NCBI RefSeq assembly: GCF_030053115.1
Contig: NZ_CP125619.1
Coordinates: 2,987,501 to 3,051,500, forward strand
Source: Pseudomonas svalbardensis
Lineage (GTDB): Bacteria; Pseudomonadota; Gammaproteobacteria; Pseudomonadales; Pseudomonadaceae
Direction: 5' to 3'
Length of the DNA: 64,000 nucleotides
The number at the start of each line of letters is the position of its first letter. The stretch's first letter is position 1. The notes under the pieces were generated by a model. The model saw only the letters and a list, made by a program, of their open reading frames with translations. It was not told the origin of the DNA and made no database searches. Positions 1-8,500 of the stretch are shown here, piece by piece. The translations under genes were made by a program, and so were the position numbers.

Positions 1-966
1 GCACGCCGCCAGCAACAACAACGGCAACAACAGCCAGTAACCTTGATCGGCCCACGTATCGAGGCGCAGGGTCTGGCCGTCGTTGCGCAGCGCGCGTGGA
101 CCGTCGAGCAAGCCGAGGGCGCGCAAGTCGGCATCGTCCAGGCGCGCGTGGCGATAAAGTCCGTCCAGGTCGTTGGCAAAGGCTTTCAGGCTGGGTTCGT
201 CCAGATGTGGCACCAGAATCGCACCTTGGTCATCCTTCAGAAAACTGCCGTCCTCCTGGGTGATCGGCGCCCCTTCGGCAGTGCCGATACCGAGCATCAG
301 AAATTGTGTCGACTTGCCGTCCAGCGCCTGCTGAATCCCTTGTCGTTCCTGTTCGGTCAAGGTTGAACCGACCAGCAGGATCCGCCCGTCACCGAGGGCA
401 CCCTGATCCAGCAGGGCAAGGGCCTTGGTCACCGCGAGATCAGCGCGATGTCCTGCTTGGGGCATCAGCGAAGGCTTGAGGGCATCCAATAGATTGCGGC
501 TGGTCGACAGGTCATCCGACAGCGGGACCAATGTGTGAGCGCTGCCGGCGTAGACGACGATCGCGGTCTGGGCATCGCTGCGGTTCTCCAGCAGGTCGAA
601 CAGTTTGCGCCGGGCCTGTTCCAGCCGGTTGGGTGGTACGTCGGTGGCGAGCATTTCCGGGGTCAGCTCAAGGACCACGACCAGCGGGTCGGCGGGTTTC
701 TGGCTGGCTTGCTCGACACGTTCCCAGCTCGGCCCGAGCAGCGCCAGAACGGTCAGCACCCAGGCACATCCAAGGATGACCCACGGCAATTTGCTGTCGC
801 GACCGTTGCCACCACTGAGCAACGCCGCATGGAAGGCCGGTGGCAGAATCATCTGCCAGCGCCCGGCGCGTTTCTGCCGATGCCAGAGTTGCCAGAGCAA
901 CCCGCCGAGCAATGGCAACAACAGCAACCACCAGGGGCGGAACACGTACGGCCAGAGTGCACTCAT
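1..966 (-). CDS. BatB-like VWA membrane protein (3' end outside window)
   Basis: The frame is open for 322 codons from ATG at 966 to the left edge, so the C-terminus is missing. Two hydrophobic segments (about residues 11-27 and 60-78) precede a von Willebrand A-like domain, and another begins at the window edge, which matches the BatA/BatB layout. The start overlaps the stop of the upstream VWA gene as ATGA, indicating translational coupling. It belongs to the MoxR-DUF58-DUF4381-VWA operon (family known for envelope or stress roles, the 'aerotolerance' Bat operon). The metal-site motif expected as DxSxS reads E100-L-T-P-E104, so metal binding by the canonical MIDAS geometry is doubtful. The function of this particular protein is inferred from family and operon only. 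Confidence 0.88.
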   Translation of the reverse strand, partial: MSALWPYVFRPWWLLLLPLLGGLLWQLWHRQKRAGRWQMILPPAFHAALLSGGNGRDSKLPWVILGCAWVLTVLALLGPSWERVEQASQKPADPLVVVLELTPEMLATDVPPNRLEQARRKLFDLLENRSDAQTAIVVYAGSAHTLVPLSDDLSTSRNLLDALKPSLMPQAGHRADLAVTKALALLDQGALGDGRILLVGSTLTEQERQGIQQALDGKSTQFLMLGIGTAEGAPITQEDGSFLKDDQGAILVPHLDEPSLKAFANDLDGLYRHARLDDADLRALGLLDGPRALRNDGQTLRLDTWADQGYWLLLPLLLLAAC

Positions 967-2042
967 CGGCGCCTCCGCAGACGCAGGCGTTTAAGCCGCT
1001 GGCGCCAGTCGGGCAGTTGCGATTGCAAAAACAGATCCTTGGTAAACAGTCGCCGCAACGGGTTGTCCGGCCAGCGCTCGCGAACCACCAACAGCATGCT
1101 CAACAGCAACGCTATCGCCAAAGGCCAGTGGTACAACGCCTGCGCCGGGCGGGCCTGAGTCGGTTGCTGGGTCACCGGTTCCAGTTTATCGAGGGTGTCC
1201 TTGATCGCTTGCAGTTCCTTGTCATCGTGGGCGCGAAAATACTGGCCGCCCGTGGCTTCGGCGATCGCCATCAAGGAGGGTTCATCGAGGTCGAGGCTCG
1301 GGTTGACCCCCAGGAAACCCAAAGTGCCGCTTTGCTCCGGATCGGCGCCGATACCGATCGGGTAGATTTTCACGCCTTCGCTAGCTGCCAGTCGCGCAGC
1401 CGTGAGCGGATCGATTTGGCCACCGTTGTTGGCGCCGTCAGTGACCAGAATCAGTACGCGACTGTGTGCCGGGCGTTGGCGCAGGCGTTTGAGCGCCAGG
1501 CCGATGGCATCGCCGATGGCGGTGTTCTTGCCGGCGATGCCGATCCGCGCTTCGTCGAGCCACACGCGCACCGTGTGCCGGTCGAACGTCAGCGGTGCTT
1601 GCAGATACGCCTGGCTGCCGAACAGGATCAGGCCGACGCGATCGCCGTCGCGACTTTCAAGGAAGTCACCGATCAAGTGCTGAACCAGCGTGAGTCGACT
1701 GACCTCTTCGTCCTGCCATTGCATGTCGGGGTAATCCATCGAGCCAGACACGTCGACCGCTACCAGCAGATCGCGACCGCTGGCGGCGATGGGCAGCGGT
1801 TCGCCAAGCCATTGCGGGCGCGCCGCGCCCATCAGGAGCAACAGCCACAGCAGCATGAACGGTGCCTGTTGGCGCCAGGCCGGCAGGTTGGCCCGAGCCC
1901 GGCGGCGGGCCAGGCCTTCGAGGTCGCCGAGGAAGCTGACTTTGAGCGCCGGCTCGCCACTGTCGGCGACAGGCAGCACGACGCGCATCAGCCAGGGCAG
2001 CGGCAACAGGGCAAAGATCCACGGCCAGGCGAACTCAAACAT
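963..2042 (-). CDS. BatA-like VWA domain membrane protein
   Basis: The protein has 359 residues. Two N-terminal membrane segments (about 5-22 and 61-75) are followed by a VWA domain with an intact MIDAS motif D97-V-S-G-S101 and a downstream TDG motif. A third membrane segment (about 307-323) and a very basic arginine-rich tail close the protein. It overlaps the DUF4381 gene upstream by 8 bp and the second VWA gene downstream by 4 bp, so it sits in the middle of a tightly coupled operon. VWA proteins of this operon are thought to scaffold envelope complexes together with the MoxR ATPase. The ligand is unknown. Confidence 0.92.
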   Translation of the reverse strand: MFEFAWPWIFALLPLPWLMRVVLPVADSGEPALKVSFLGDLEGLARRRARANLPAWRQQAPFMLLWLLLLMGAARPQWLGEPLPIAASGRDLLVAVDVSGSMDYPDMQWQDEEVSRLTLVQHLIGDFLESRDGDRVGLILFGSQAYLQAPLTFDRHTVRVWLDEARIGIAGKNTAIGDAIGLALKRLRQRPAHSRVLILVTDGANNGGQIDPLTAARLAASEGVKIYPIGIGADPEQSGTLGFLGVNPSLDLDEPSLMAIAEATGGQYFRAHDDKELQAIKDTLDKLEPVTQQPTQARPAQALYHWPLAIALLLSMLLVVRERWPDNPLRRLFTKDLFLQSQLPDWRQRLKRLRLRRRR

Positions 2043-2529
2043 GTTTACGAATCCAGGTGTCGACAGCCTGCGTCAGGCCGGCGATGGCCTTGTCGTCGAG
2101 TTTGCATTCGGGTTTGTAGGCGCCTTCGACCAGCACCATCCAGCGGGTCAGGCCGGCAGCCGGGCAACGATTGTCGAGGAATGCCAGCCATTTGCGCCCA
2201 TTGAGGGTATGGCTCTGGCTGTAGGGGTAATGGTTGCGGCACAGGCGTTTGAGCAAACCGTTGAGTTGCTGCAACCAAGCACCGGCCGGAGCGCCGTCGT
2301 AGGGTTTGGGCATCCGCGCCAGTTCTGCCAGCGCGGCGAGGCGCACCGGGTCCAGCGGTTGTTCGGCGCGCACGATAGGGCGTTTGTTCGCAAAGAAGTG
2401 CCTGGCCTTCCACAGACCGAAACCGATCAGAGGCAGTAACAACAGCAACAGCCACCAGCCCGGCGCCGGTGGCCAGAATTCGATCGGTGGCGGGGAAATC
2501 AGTGGTTGCAGTTGATCGAGGCTGCTCAT
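2035..2529 (-). CDS. DUF4381 domain membrane protein
   Basis: The protein has 164 residues starting at ATG 2529. This start was chosen because it overlaps the DUF58 stop as ATGA and lies just before the recognisable domain; a longer frame upstream is only antisense-like arginine-rich sequence. A single strong membrane span (a leucine-rich stretch after Trp-Trp, about residues 25-43) is followed by a soluble helical domain containing HTLNGRKWLAFLD. DUF4381 proteins occur almost always between DUF58 and VWA genes in MoxR operons, as here. The molecular role is not known. Confidence 0.88.
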   Translation of the reverse strand: MSSLDQLQPLISPPPIEFWPPAPGWWLLLLLLPLIGFGLWKARHFFANKRPIVRAEQPLDPVRLAALAELARMPKPYDGAPAGAWLQQLNGLLKRLCRNHYPYSQSHTLNGRKWLAFLDNRCPAAGLTRWMVLVEGAYKPECKLDDKAIAGLTQAVDTWIRKHV

Positions 2530-3470
2530 CGGCCTTTCCCCGGTTTCTGCGGGTTCAGGTACTCGCGCAGTTGCTCGACCATCTCGCTCTGGGTGCTCAG
2601 GGGCATCAGCAAAACCCGCAGCTTCTGCGCCAGCAGCTCCCAGCGAGCGATACGCGCTTCGGCCTGGGCGCGATAGGTCTGGCGCAGCTCGAAATTCAGG
2701 GTGTCGAGTTCCAGTTGCGCACCGCGTTCGGCGAAACGTAAAAGTCCGGCGGCGGGCAAGGCGTGATCCAGTGGATCGGATACGGGCAGCAGCAATAGAT
2801 CGCAATGCCGCGACAACAAACTCAGCTGTTGTTCGGCGCCCTCGGTCAGGGTGCGTTCGTCGCAGATCACGATCACCAGGCTGCCGGGACGCAATACTTC
2901 CCGGGCGCGACGCAGGGCAATGTTGAAGGCGTCCCGGTCCGGCTCGCTTTCCGTGTGCAGCGACTGATTGACCCGCACCAGACGGTTGAGCAATTGCAGC
3001 AGGCTCTGTTTGCTGCGTCGTGGCTTGATTTCATAGTGCTCGTTGTTGCCAAACACCAGTCCGCCGACCCGATCGTTATGACCCAGTGCAGCCCAGCCGA
3101 TCAGGCTCGCGGCCTGGGCGGCGAGCACCGATTTGAACATCAGTCCCGAGCCGAAAAACAGCCGGCGACTTTGTTCGACCATGATGAAAATCGGCCGCTC
3201 GCGCTCTTCATGGAACAGCTTGGTATGGGGTTCCTGGGTGCGGGCGGTGACGCGCCAGTCGATGCTTCGCACGTCATCGCCGGCCTGATAGACCCGCACC
3301 TGATCGAAGTCCACCCCGCGTCCGCGCAGTTTGGAGTGGTGCAAGCCGATCAGCGGGCTGCGCTGGCTCGGTGTGGAAAACAATTGCACTTCACGCACGC
3401 GATGGCGCATCTCGATCAGCTCGGCGAGGCTGACACGGATGCCCGGCTCGGGCGGCAGGAGGGCGTTCAT
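2526..3470 (-). CDS. DUF58 domain protein of MoxR operon
   Basis: The protein has 314 residues from ATG 3470; a TTG at 3479 would instead overlap the moxR stop. The DUF58 signature is visible as GRGVDFDQVRVYQAGDDVR followed by IDWRVTART, and the central part resembles a degenerate VWA fold. There is no signal peptide or membrane span. It lies between moxR and the DUF4381 gene with a 5-bp gap upstream and a 4-bp overlap downstream. Proteins of this family are presumed partners of the MoxR ATPase; no enzymatic activity is established. Confidence 0.92.
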   Translation of the reverse strand: MNALLPPEPGIRVSLAELIEMRHRVREVQLFSTPSQRSPLIGLHHSKLRGRGVDFDQVRVYQAGDDVRSIDWRVTARTQEPHTKLFHEERERPIFIMVEQSRRLFFGSGLMFKSVLAAQAASLIGWAALGHNDRVGGLVFGNNEHYEIKPRRSKQSLLQLLNRLVRVNQSLHTESEPDRDAFNIALRRAREVLRPGSLVIVICDERTLTEGAEQQLSLLSRHCDLLLLPVSDPLDHALPAAGLLRFAERGAQLELDTLNFELRQTYRAQAEARIARWELLAQKLRVLLMPLSTQSEMVEQLREYLNPQKPGKGR

Positions 3471-3475
3471 CGGGG

Positions 3476-4435
3476 TCAAGCGACGGCTACGACGTCGAGA
3501 ATCCGCTGGACCACCCGGTCCTGGTCGATGCCCGCGGCTTCGGCTTCAAAGGAAAGAATGATGCGGTGACGCAGCACATCGAACAGCACCGCTTGAATGT
3601 CTTCCGGGCTGACGAAGTCGCGACCGGCCAGCCAGGCGTGGGCCCGGGCGCAACGGTCGAGGGCGATCGAGCCGCGTGGGCTGGCGCCATAGGCGATCCA
3701 CTCGGCCATCTCCGGGTCGAACTTGGCCGGGGTGCGTGTGGCCATGACCAGTTGCACCAGGTATTCCTCCACGGCGTCGGCCATGTACAAGCCGAGGATT
3801 TCCTTGCGCGCGGCAAAAATCGCCTGCTGGCTGACCCGGCGCTCGGGCTTGGTTTCGCCGTTCAGTGCTTCGCCACGGGCCTGTTGCAGGATCCGACGTT
3901 CGACGGCGGCGTCCGGGAAGCCGATTTTCACGTGCATCAGGAAGCGGTCGAGCTGGGCTTCGGGTAACGGGTAGGTGCCTTCCTGTTCGATCGGGTTTTG
4001 CGTGGCCATCACCAGGAACAGCGGCGACAGGTCGTACGTGCTGCGCCCGACGCTGACCTGGCGTTCGCCCATGGCTTCGAGCAGGGCGGATTGAACCTTG
4101 GCCGGGGCGCGGTTGATTTCGTCCGCCAGCACCAGGTTGTGGAAGATCGGGCCTTGCTGGAACACGAAACTGCCGGTTTCCGGGCGGTAGATTTCCGTGC
4201 CGGTAATGTCCGCGGGCAACAGGTCGGGGGTGAACTGGATGCGATGGAACTGTGCTTCGATGCCTTCGGCAAGTTCTTTGATGGCCTTGGTCTTGGCCAG
4301 GCCCGGAGCGCCCTCGACCAGCATGTGGCCGTCGGCGAGCAAAGCGATGAGCAAGCGCTCGATGAGTTTTTCCTGGCCGAGAATCTGCGTTGAAAGAAAG
4401 GTTCGCAGCGCTAGCAGCGCTTCACGATGTTCCAT
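3476..4435 (-). CDS. MoxR-family AAA+ ATPase
   Basis: The protein has 319 residues. Walker A is GAPGLAKT (42-49), Walker B LVLADE (101-106) and sensor 1 ATQNP (144-148), with the typical MoxR stretch EGTYPLPEAQLDRF after it. It is the first gene of a five-gene minus-strand operon (MoxR, DUF58, DUF4381, VWA, VWA). MoxR ATPases are chaperone-like and often work with VWA proteins in metal insertion or envelope maturation. The substrate in this organism cannot be told from sequence. The leader upstream contains a REP hairpin but no obvious operator. Confidence 0.95.
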   Translation of the reverse strand: MEHREALLALRTFLSTQILGQEKLIERLLIALLADGHMLVEGAPGLAKTKAIKELAEGIEAQFHRIQFTPDLLPADITGTEIYRPETGSFVFQQGPIFHNLVLADEINRAPAKVQSALLEAMGERQVSVGRSTYDLSPLFLVMATQNPIEQEGTYPLPEAQLDRFLMHVKIGFPDAAVERRILQQARGEALNGETKPERRVSQQAIFAARKEILGLYMADAVEEYLVQLVMATRTPAKFDPEMAEWIAYGASPRGSIALDRCARAHAWLAGRDFVSPEDIQAVLFDVLRHRIILSFEAEAAGIDQDRVVQRILDVVAVA

Positions 4436-4603
4436 CGATGACTGTTCCTGGAAAGGGTGACCGAAGACGTTCGAATAACGCCAGGGCTGGGGGCGTTACT
4501 TTAATCTATCGCGGGGGGCGGCGACTAACGGCATTTTGTGCAAAGTGTGGGAAATGGTTGGGGGGTTGCAGGGCGCGTAGGGGGATGGTGTTCTTTCGGG
4601 CCT

Positions 4604-4688
4604 CTTCGCGAGCAAGCCCGCTCCCACATTTGATCGCGTTCAGCCAGGAGAAATGCGATCGAATGTGGGAGCGGGCTTGCTCGCGAAG
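4604..4688. repeat. REP hairpin (REPIN-type), copy 1
   Basis: Two 27-bp arms that are exact inverted copies (4604-4630 and 4662-4688) with the core GTGGGAGCGGGCTTGCTCGC; the spacer adds a GATCGC/GCGATC stem. It lies in the 275-bp gap between the moxR start and the 3' end of the small gene at 4711. Five further copies with the same core occur in this window. Confidence 0.9.
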
Positions 4689-4710
4689 GCGTCCGCTCAG
4701 GCGCTGAGAT

Positions 4711-5064
4711 TCAAAGCTGGCTGATGTAGGTGCCAGTGCCCTTGAGGATGTTCTGCAACGTTTCTTCCACTTCGGCCAAATCCGCCGCATCAGTGCTGTG
4801 AATGATTTCCAGCGAATCATCACCGTTCAGCGCATCGGCGTCAGCGGCAGCGATTTCGATCAACAGTCGGGTAGGGCTGAGGGTGACTTTCACGCCGTCC
4901 AGGGTTGAAGGCTCGTCGCCGAGGCTGATGTCCAGCGCGTCCTCGTCGGGGTAGCGGGTCATCAGGAACATATCGCCCTGATCGCTGTGGCAGCAGAGCA
5001 TGGCCATGTTGTCTTCTTCGTCATCGCACGGGTTGACGATCAAGAGGGCGGTGGTCATTTGCAT
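4711..5064 (-). CDS. small acidic protein of unknown function
   Basis: The protein has 117 residues from ATG 5064, preceded by AGGAA at suitable spacing. It is strongly acidic, with the cluster CDDEEDN near the N-terminus and many Asp and Glu throughout. There is no signal peptide or membrane span. It contains two adjacent cysteines (MLCCHSDQGD). I recall similar small proteins in Pseudomonas genomes but no assigned function. It is divergent from gdhB, with about 500 bp between the two starts. Confidence 0.75.
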   Translation of the reverse strand: MQMTTALLIVNPCDDEEDNMAMLCCHSDQGDMFLMTRYPDEDALDISLGDEPSTLDGVKVTLSPTRLLIEIAAADADALNGDDSLEIIHSTDAADLAEVEETLQNILKGTGTYISQL

Positions 5065-5566
5065 GGGGAATTCCTGGCTCGACGAGCATTGTGAAGACGA
5101 ACAAAGGACGATTCTGCCAGCAGACGGGAATTTCTGCTCGCCTGGTTGTCAGAGGATGTGTCGTGAACATCTGGGGTGTTGCTGGTCATTTCTGGTACGG
5201 ATGTGCCGCAAAAACGGGCTTAAACCCCCGTTTTGTCGTGCGGCTGCTAGTGTTGTTCGATGCACAAGGCGCAAGCTGCGTACCGATGACCGAATATGTC
5301 GCAGCGCTGCAAGCACGGGGCTTGCCGCACTGGTTAAGCTGCGCAACGGATGAGCACCTGTAAAGGCATTGTGCTGTACCTTGCCCAGTCGTTTTTGCAG
5401 ATGCCCATTCATGGAAGGTGAATGTGACCTGAGTGTCTCGTCCAGCTTCACCCACCTGTCATCCTGTTTCCTCTGCCCGAGAATCAGGAACAGGGTGACG
5501 GATTGCCCCGAAAGGGGTTTGCACGCGACGCTTCCATCAATAACAAGCCCAAGCGGAGTACCACAG
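5065..5566. other. 502-bp region upstream of gdhB without a convincing gene
   Basis: This is the divergent leader between the small acidic gene and gdhB. Short open frames cross it, but they lack ribosome sites and recognisable protein character. The only clear signal is the gdhB ribosome site GCGGAG at 5553-5558. No strong promoter or operator could be assigned by eye. Confidence 0.5.
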
Positions 5567-8500
5567 ATGGCGTTCTTCACCGCAGCCAGCAAAGCCGACT
5601 TCCAGCACCAACTGCAAGCGGCACTGGCCCAGCACATCAGTGAACAGGCACTGCCACAAGTGGCGCTGTTCGCGGAACAATTTTTCGGCATCATTTCCCT
5701 GGACGAGCTGACCCAGCGTCGGTTGTCCGACCTCGCCGGCTGCACCCTTTCTGCGTGGCGCCTGCTTGAGCGCTTCGATCACGCGCAACCGCAAGTGCGC
5801 GTCTACAACCCCGATTACGAACGCCACGGCTGGCAGTCGACCCACACCGCGGTCGAAGTGCTGCACCACGACCTGCCATTTCTGGTGGACTCGGTACGCA
5901 CCGAGCTGAACCGTCGCGGTTACAGCATCCACACCCTGCAAACCACTGTGCTGAGCGTGCGTCGCGGCAGCAAGGGCGAGCTGCTGGAAATCCTGCCGAA
6001 AGGCACCCAGGGCGACGACGTGCTGCAAGAGTCGTTGATGTACCTGGAAATCGACCGTTGCGCCAACTCGGCCGAACTGAATGTCCTGAGCAAGGAATTG
6101 GAACAGGTTCTCGGTGAAGTCCGCGTCGCGGTCGCCGATTTCGAACCGATGAAAACCAAGGTCCAGGAAATCCTCACCGGCCTGGACAACAGCCAGTTCG
6201 CTGTCGATCCTGAAGAAAAAGCTGAAATCAAAAGCTTCCTGGAATGGCTGGTGGGCAACCACTTCACCTTCCTGGGCTATGAAGAATTCGTGGTTCGCGA
6301 TGAAGCCGACGGCGGCCACATCGTCTACGACCAGGATTCCTTCCTCGGCCTGACCAAATTGCTGCGCACCGGCCTGACCTACGATGACCTGCGCATCGAA
6401 GACTACGCCGTGAACTACCTGCGCGAACCGACCCTGTTGTCGTTCGCCAAGGCTGCGCACCCAAGCCGTGTACACCGTCCGGCTTACCCGGATTACGTGT
6501 CGATCCGTGAAATCGACGCCGACGGCAACGTCATCAAGGAATGCCGTTTCATGGGCCTGTACACCTCGTCGGTGTATGGCGAGAGCGTGCGGGTCATTCC
6601 GTACATCCGTCGCAAGGTCGAAGAAATCGAACGCCGTTCCGGCTTCCAGGCCAAGGCTCACTTGGGCAAGGAACTGGCTCAGGTGGTTGAAGTGCTGCCG
6701 CGCGACGACCTGTTCCAGACCCCGGTCGACGAACTGTTTGCCACCGTGATGTCGATCGTGCAGATCCAGGAACGCAACAAGATTCGCGTGTTCCTGCGTA
6801 AAGACCCGTACGGCCGCTTCTGCTACTGCCTGGCCTACGTGCCGCGCGACATCTACTCCACCGAAGTGCGTCAGAAGATCCAGCAAGTGCTGATGGATCG
6901 CCTGAAAGCCTCGGACTGCGAGTTCTGGACCTTCTTCTCCGAATCCGTGCTGGCCCGTGTGCAGCTGATTCTGCGCGTCGATCCGAAGAACCGTCTGGAC
7001 ATCGACCCTGTACTGCTGGAAAAAGAAGTGGTGCAAGCCTGCCGCAGCTGGCAGGACGACTACGCCAGCCTGACGGTTGAAAGTTTCGGTGAGGCCAGCG
7101 GCACCAACGTGCTGGCCGACTTCCCGAAAGGCTTCCCGGCCGGTTACCGTGAGCGTTTCGCCGCCCACTCGGCGGTTGTCGACATGCAGCACCTGCTGAG
7201 CCTGAACGAAAAAAATCCACTGGTGATGAGCTTCTATCAGCCGCTGGCTCAGGTCTCCGGCCAGCGCATGCTGCACTGCAAGCTGTATCACGCCGACACG
7301 CCGCTGGCGCTGTCCGACGTGTTGCCAATCCTGGAAAACCTCGGCTTGCGCGTGCTGGGTGAATTCCCGTATCGCCTGCGTCACAACAGCGGCCGCGAGT
7401 TCTGGATTCACGATTTCGCGTTCACCGCCGCTGAAGGCCTGGAGCTCGACATCCAGCAGCTCAACGACACCTTGCAGGACGCTTTCGTCCACATCGTGCG
7501 CGGGGATGCCGAGAACGATGCGTTCAACCGTTTGGTACTGACCGCCGGTCTGCCATGGCGCGACGTGGCGCTGCTGCGTGCCTACGCCCGTTACATGAAG
7601 CAGATTCGCCTGGGCTTCGATCTGGGTTACATCGCCAGCACCCTGAACAACCACACTGACATCGCTCGTGAGTTGACCCGGTTGTTCAAGACCCGCTTCT
7701 ACCTGGCGCGCAAGCTCACCAGCGACGACCTGGAAGATAAGCAGCAACGCCTGGAACACGCGATTCTGGCCGCTCTGGACGACGTCCAAGTGCTGAACGA
7801 AGACCGTATCCTGCGTCGCTACCTGGACCTGATCAAGGCCACCCTGCGGACCAACTTCTACCAGACCGACGCGCACGGTCAGAACAAGTCCTACTTCAGC
7901 TTCAAGTTCAACCCGCACCAGATTCCAGAGCTGCCGAAGCCAGTACCGAAGTTCGAAATCTTCGTTTACTCGCCACGCGTCGAAGGCGTGCACCTGCGCT
8001 TCGGCAACGTTGCTCGCGGTGGTCTGCGCTGGTCCGACCGTGAAGAAGACTTCCGTACCGAAGTCCTGGGCCTGGTAAAAGCCCAGCAAGTGAAGAACTC
8101 AGTCATCGTGCCGGTGGGCGCCAAGGGCGGCTTCCTGCCGCGTCGCCTGCCACTGGGCGGCAGCCGTGACGAGATCGCGGCCGAGGGCATCGCCTGCTAC
8201 CGCATCTTCATCTCGGGCCTGTTGGACATCACCGACAACCTGAAAGACGGCGCGCTGGTACCGCCGGCCAACGTCGTGCGTCATGACGACGATGACCCGT
8301 ACCTGGTGGTGGCAGCGGACAAGGGCACTGCAACTTTCTCCGACATCGCCAACGGTATCGCCATCGACTACGGCTTCTGGCTCGGCGATGCGTTCGCATC
8401 GGGCGGCTCGGCCGGTTACGACCACAAGAAAATGGGCATCACCGCCAAGGGCGCGTGGGTTGGCGTTCAACGTCACTTCCGCGAACGCGGCATCAATGTT

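Noticed and set aside
840..2204. 454-residue plus-strand frame across the VWA genes
   Set aside because: Arginine- and glutamine-rich shadow of the two VWA genes, whose minus-strand reading has clear domains and coupled starts.
5091..5363. 90-residue plus-strand frame upstream of gdhB
   Set aside because: No ribosome site, no family resemblance, and overlaps other equally poor frames in the same leader.
5537..8089. 850-residue open frame on the minus strand inside gdhB
   Set aside because: It is exactly antisense to strongly conserved gdhB codons; the composition (Gln, Val, His, Ala-rich) is what high-GC third positions produce. No ribosome site or known domain.
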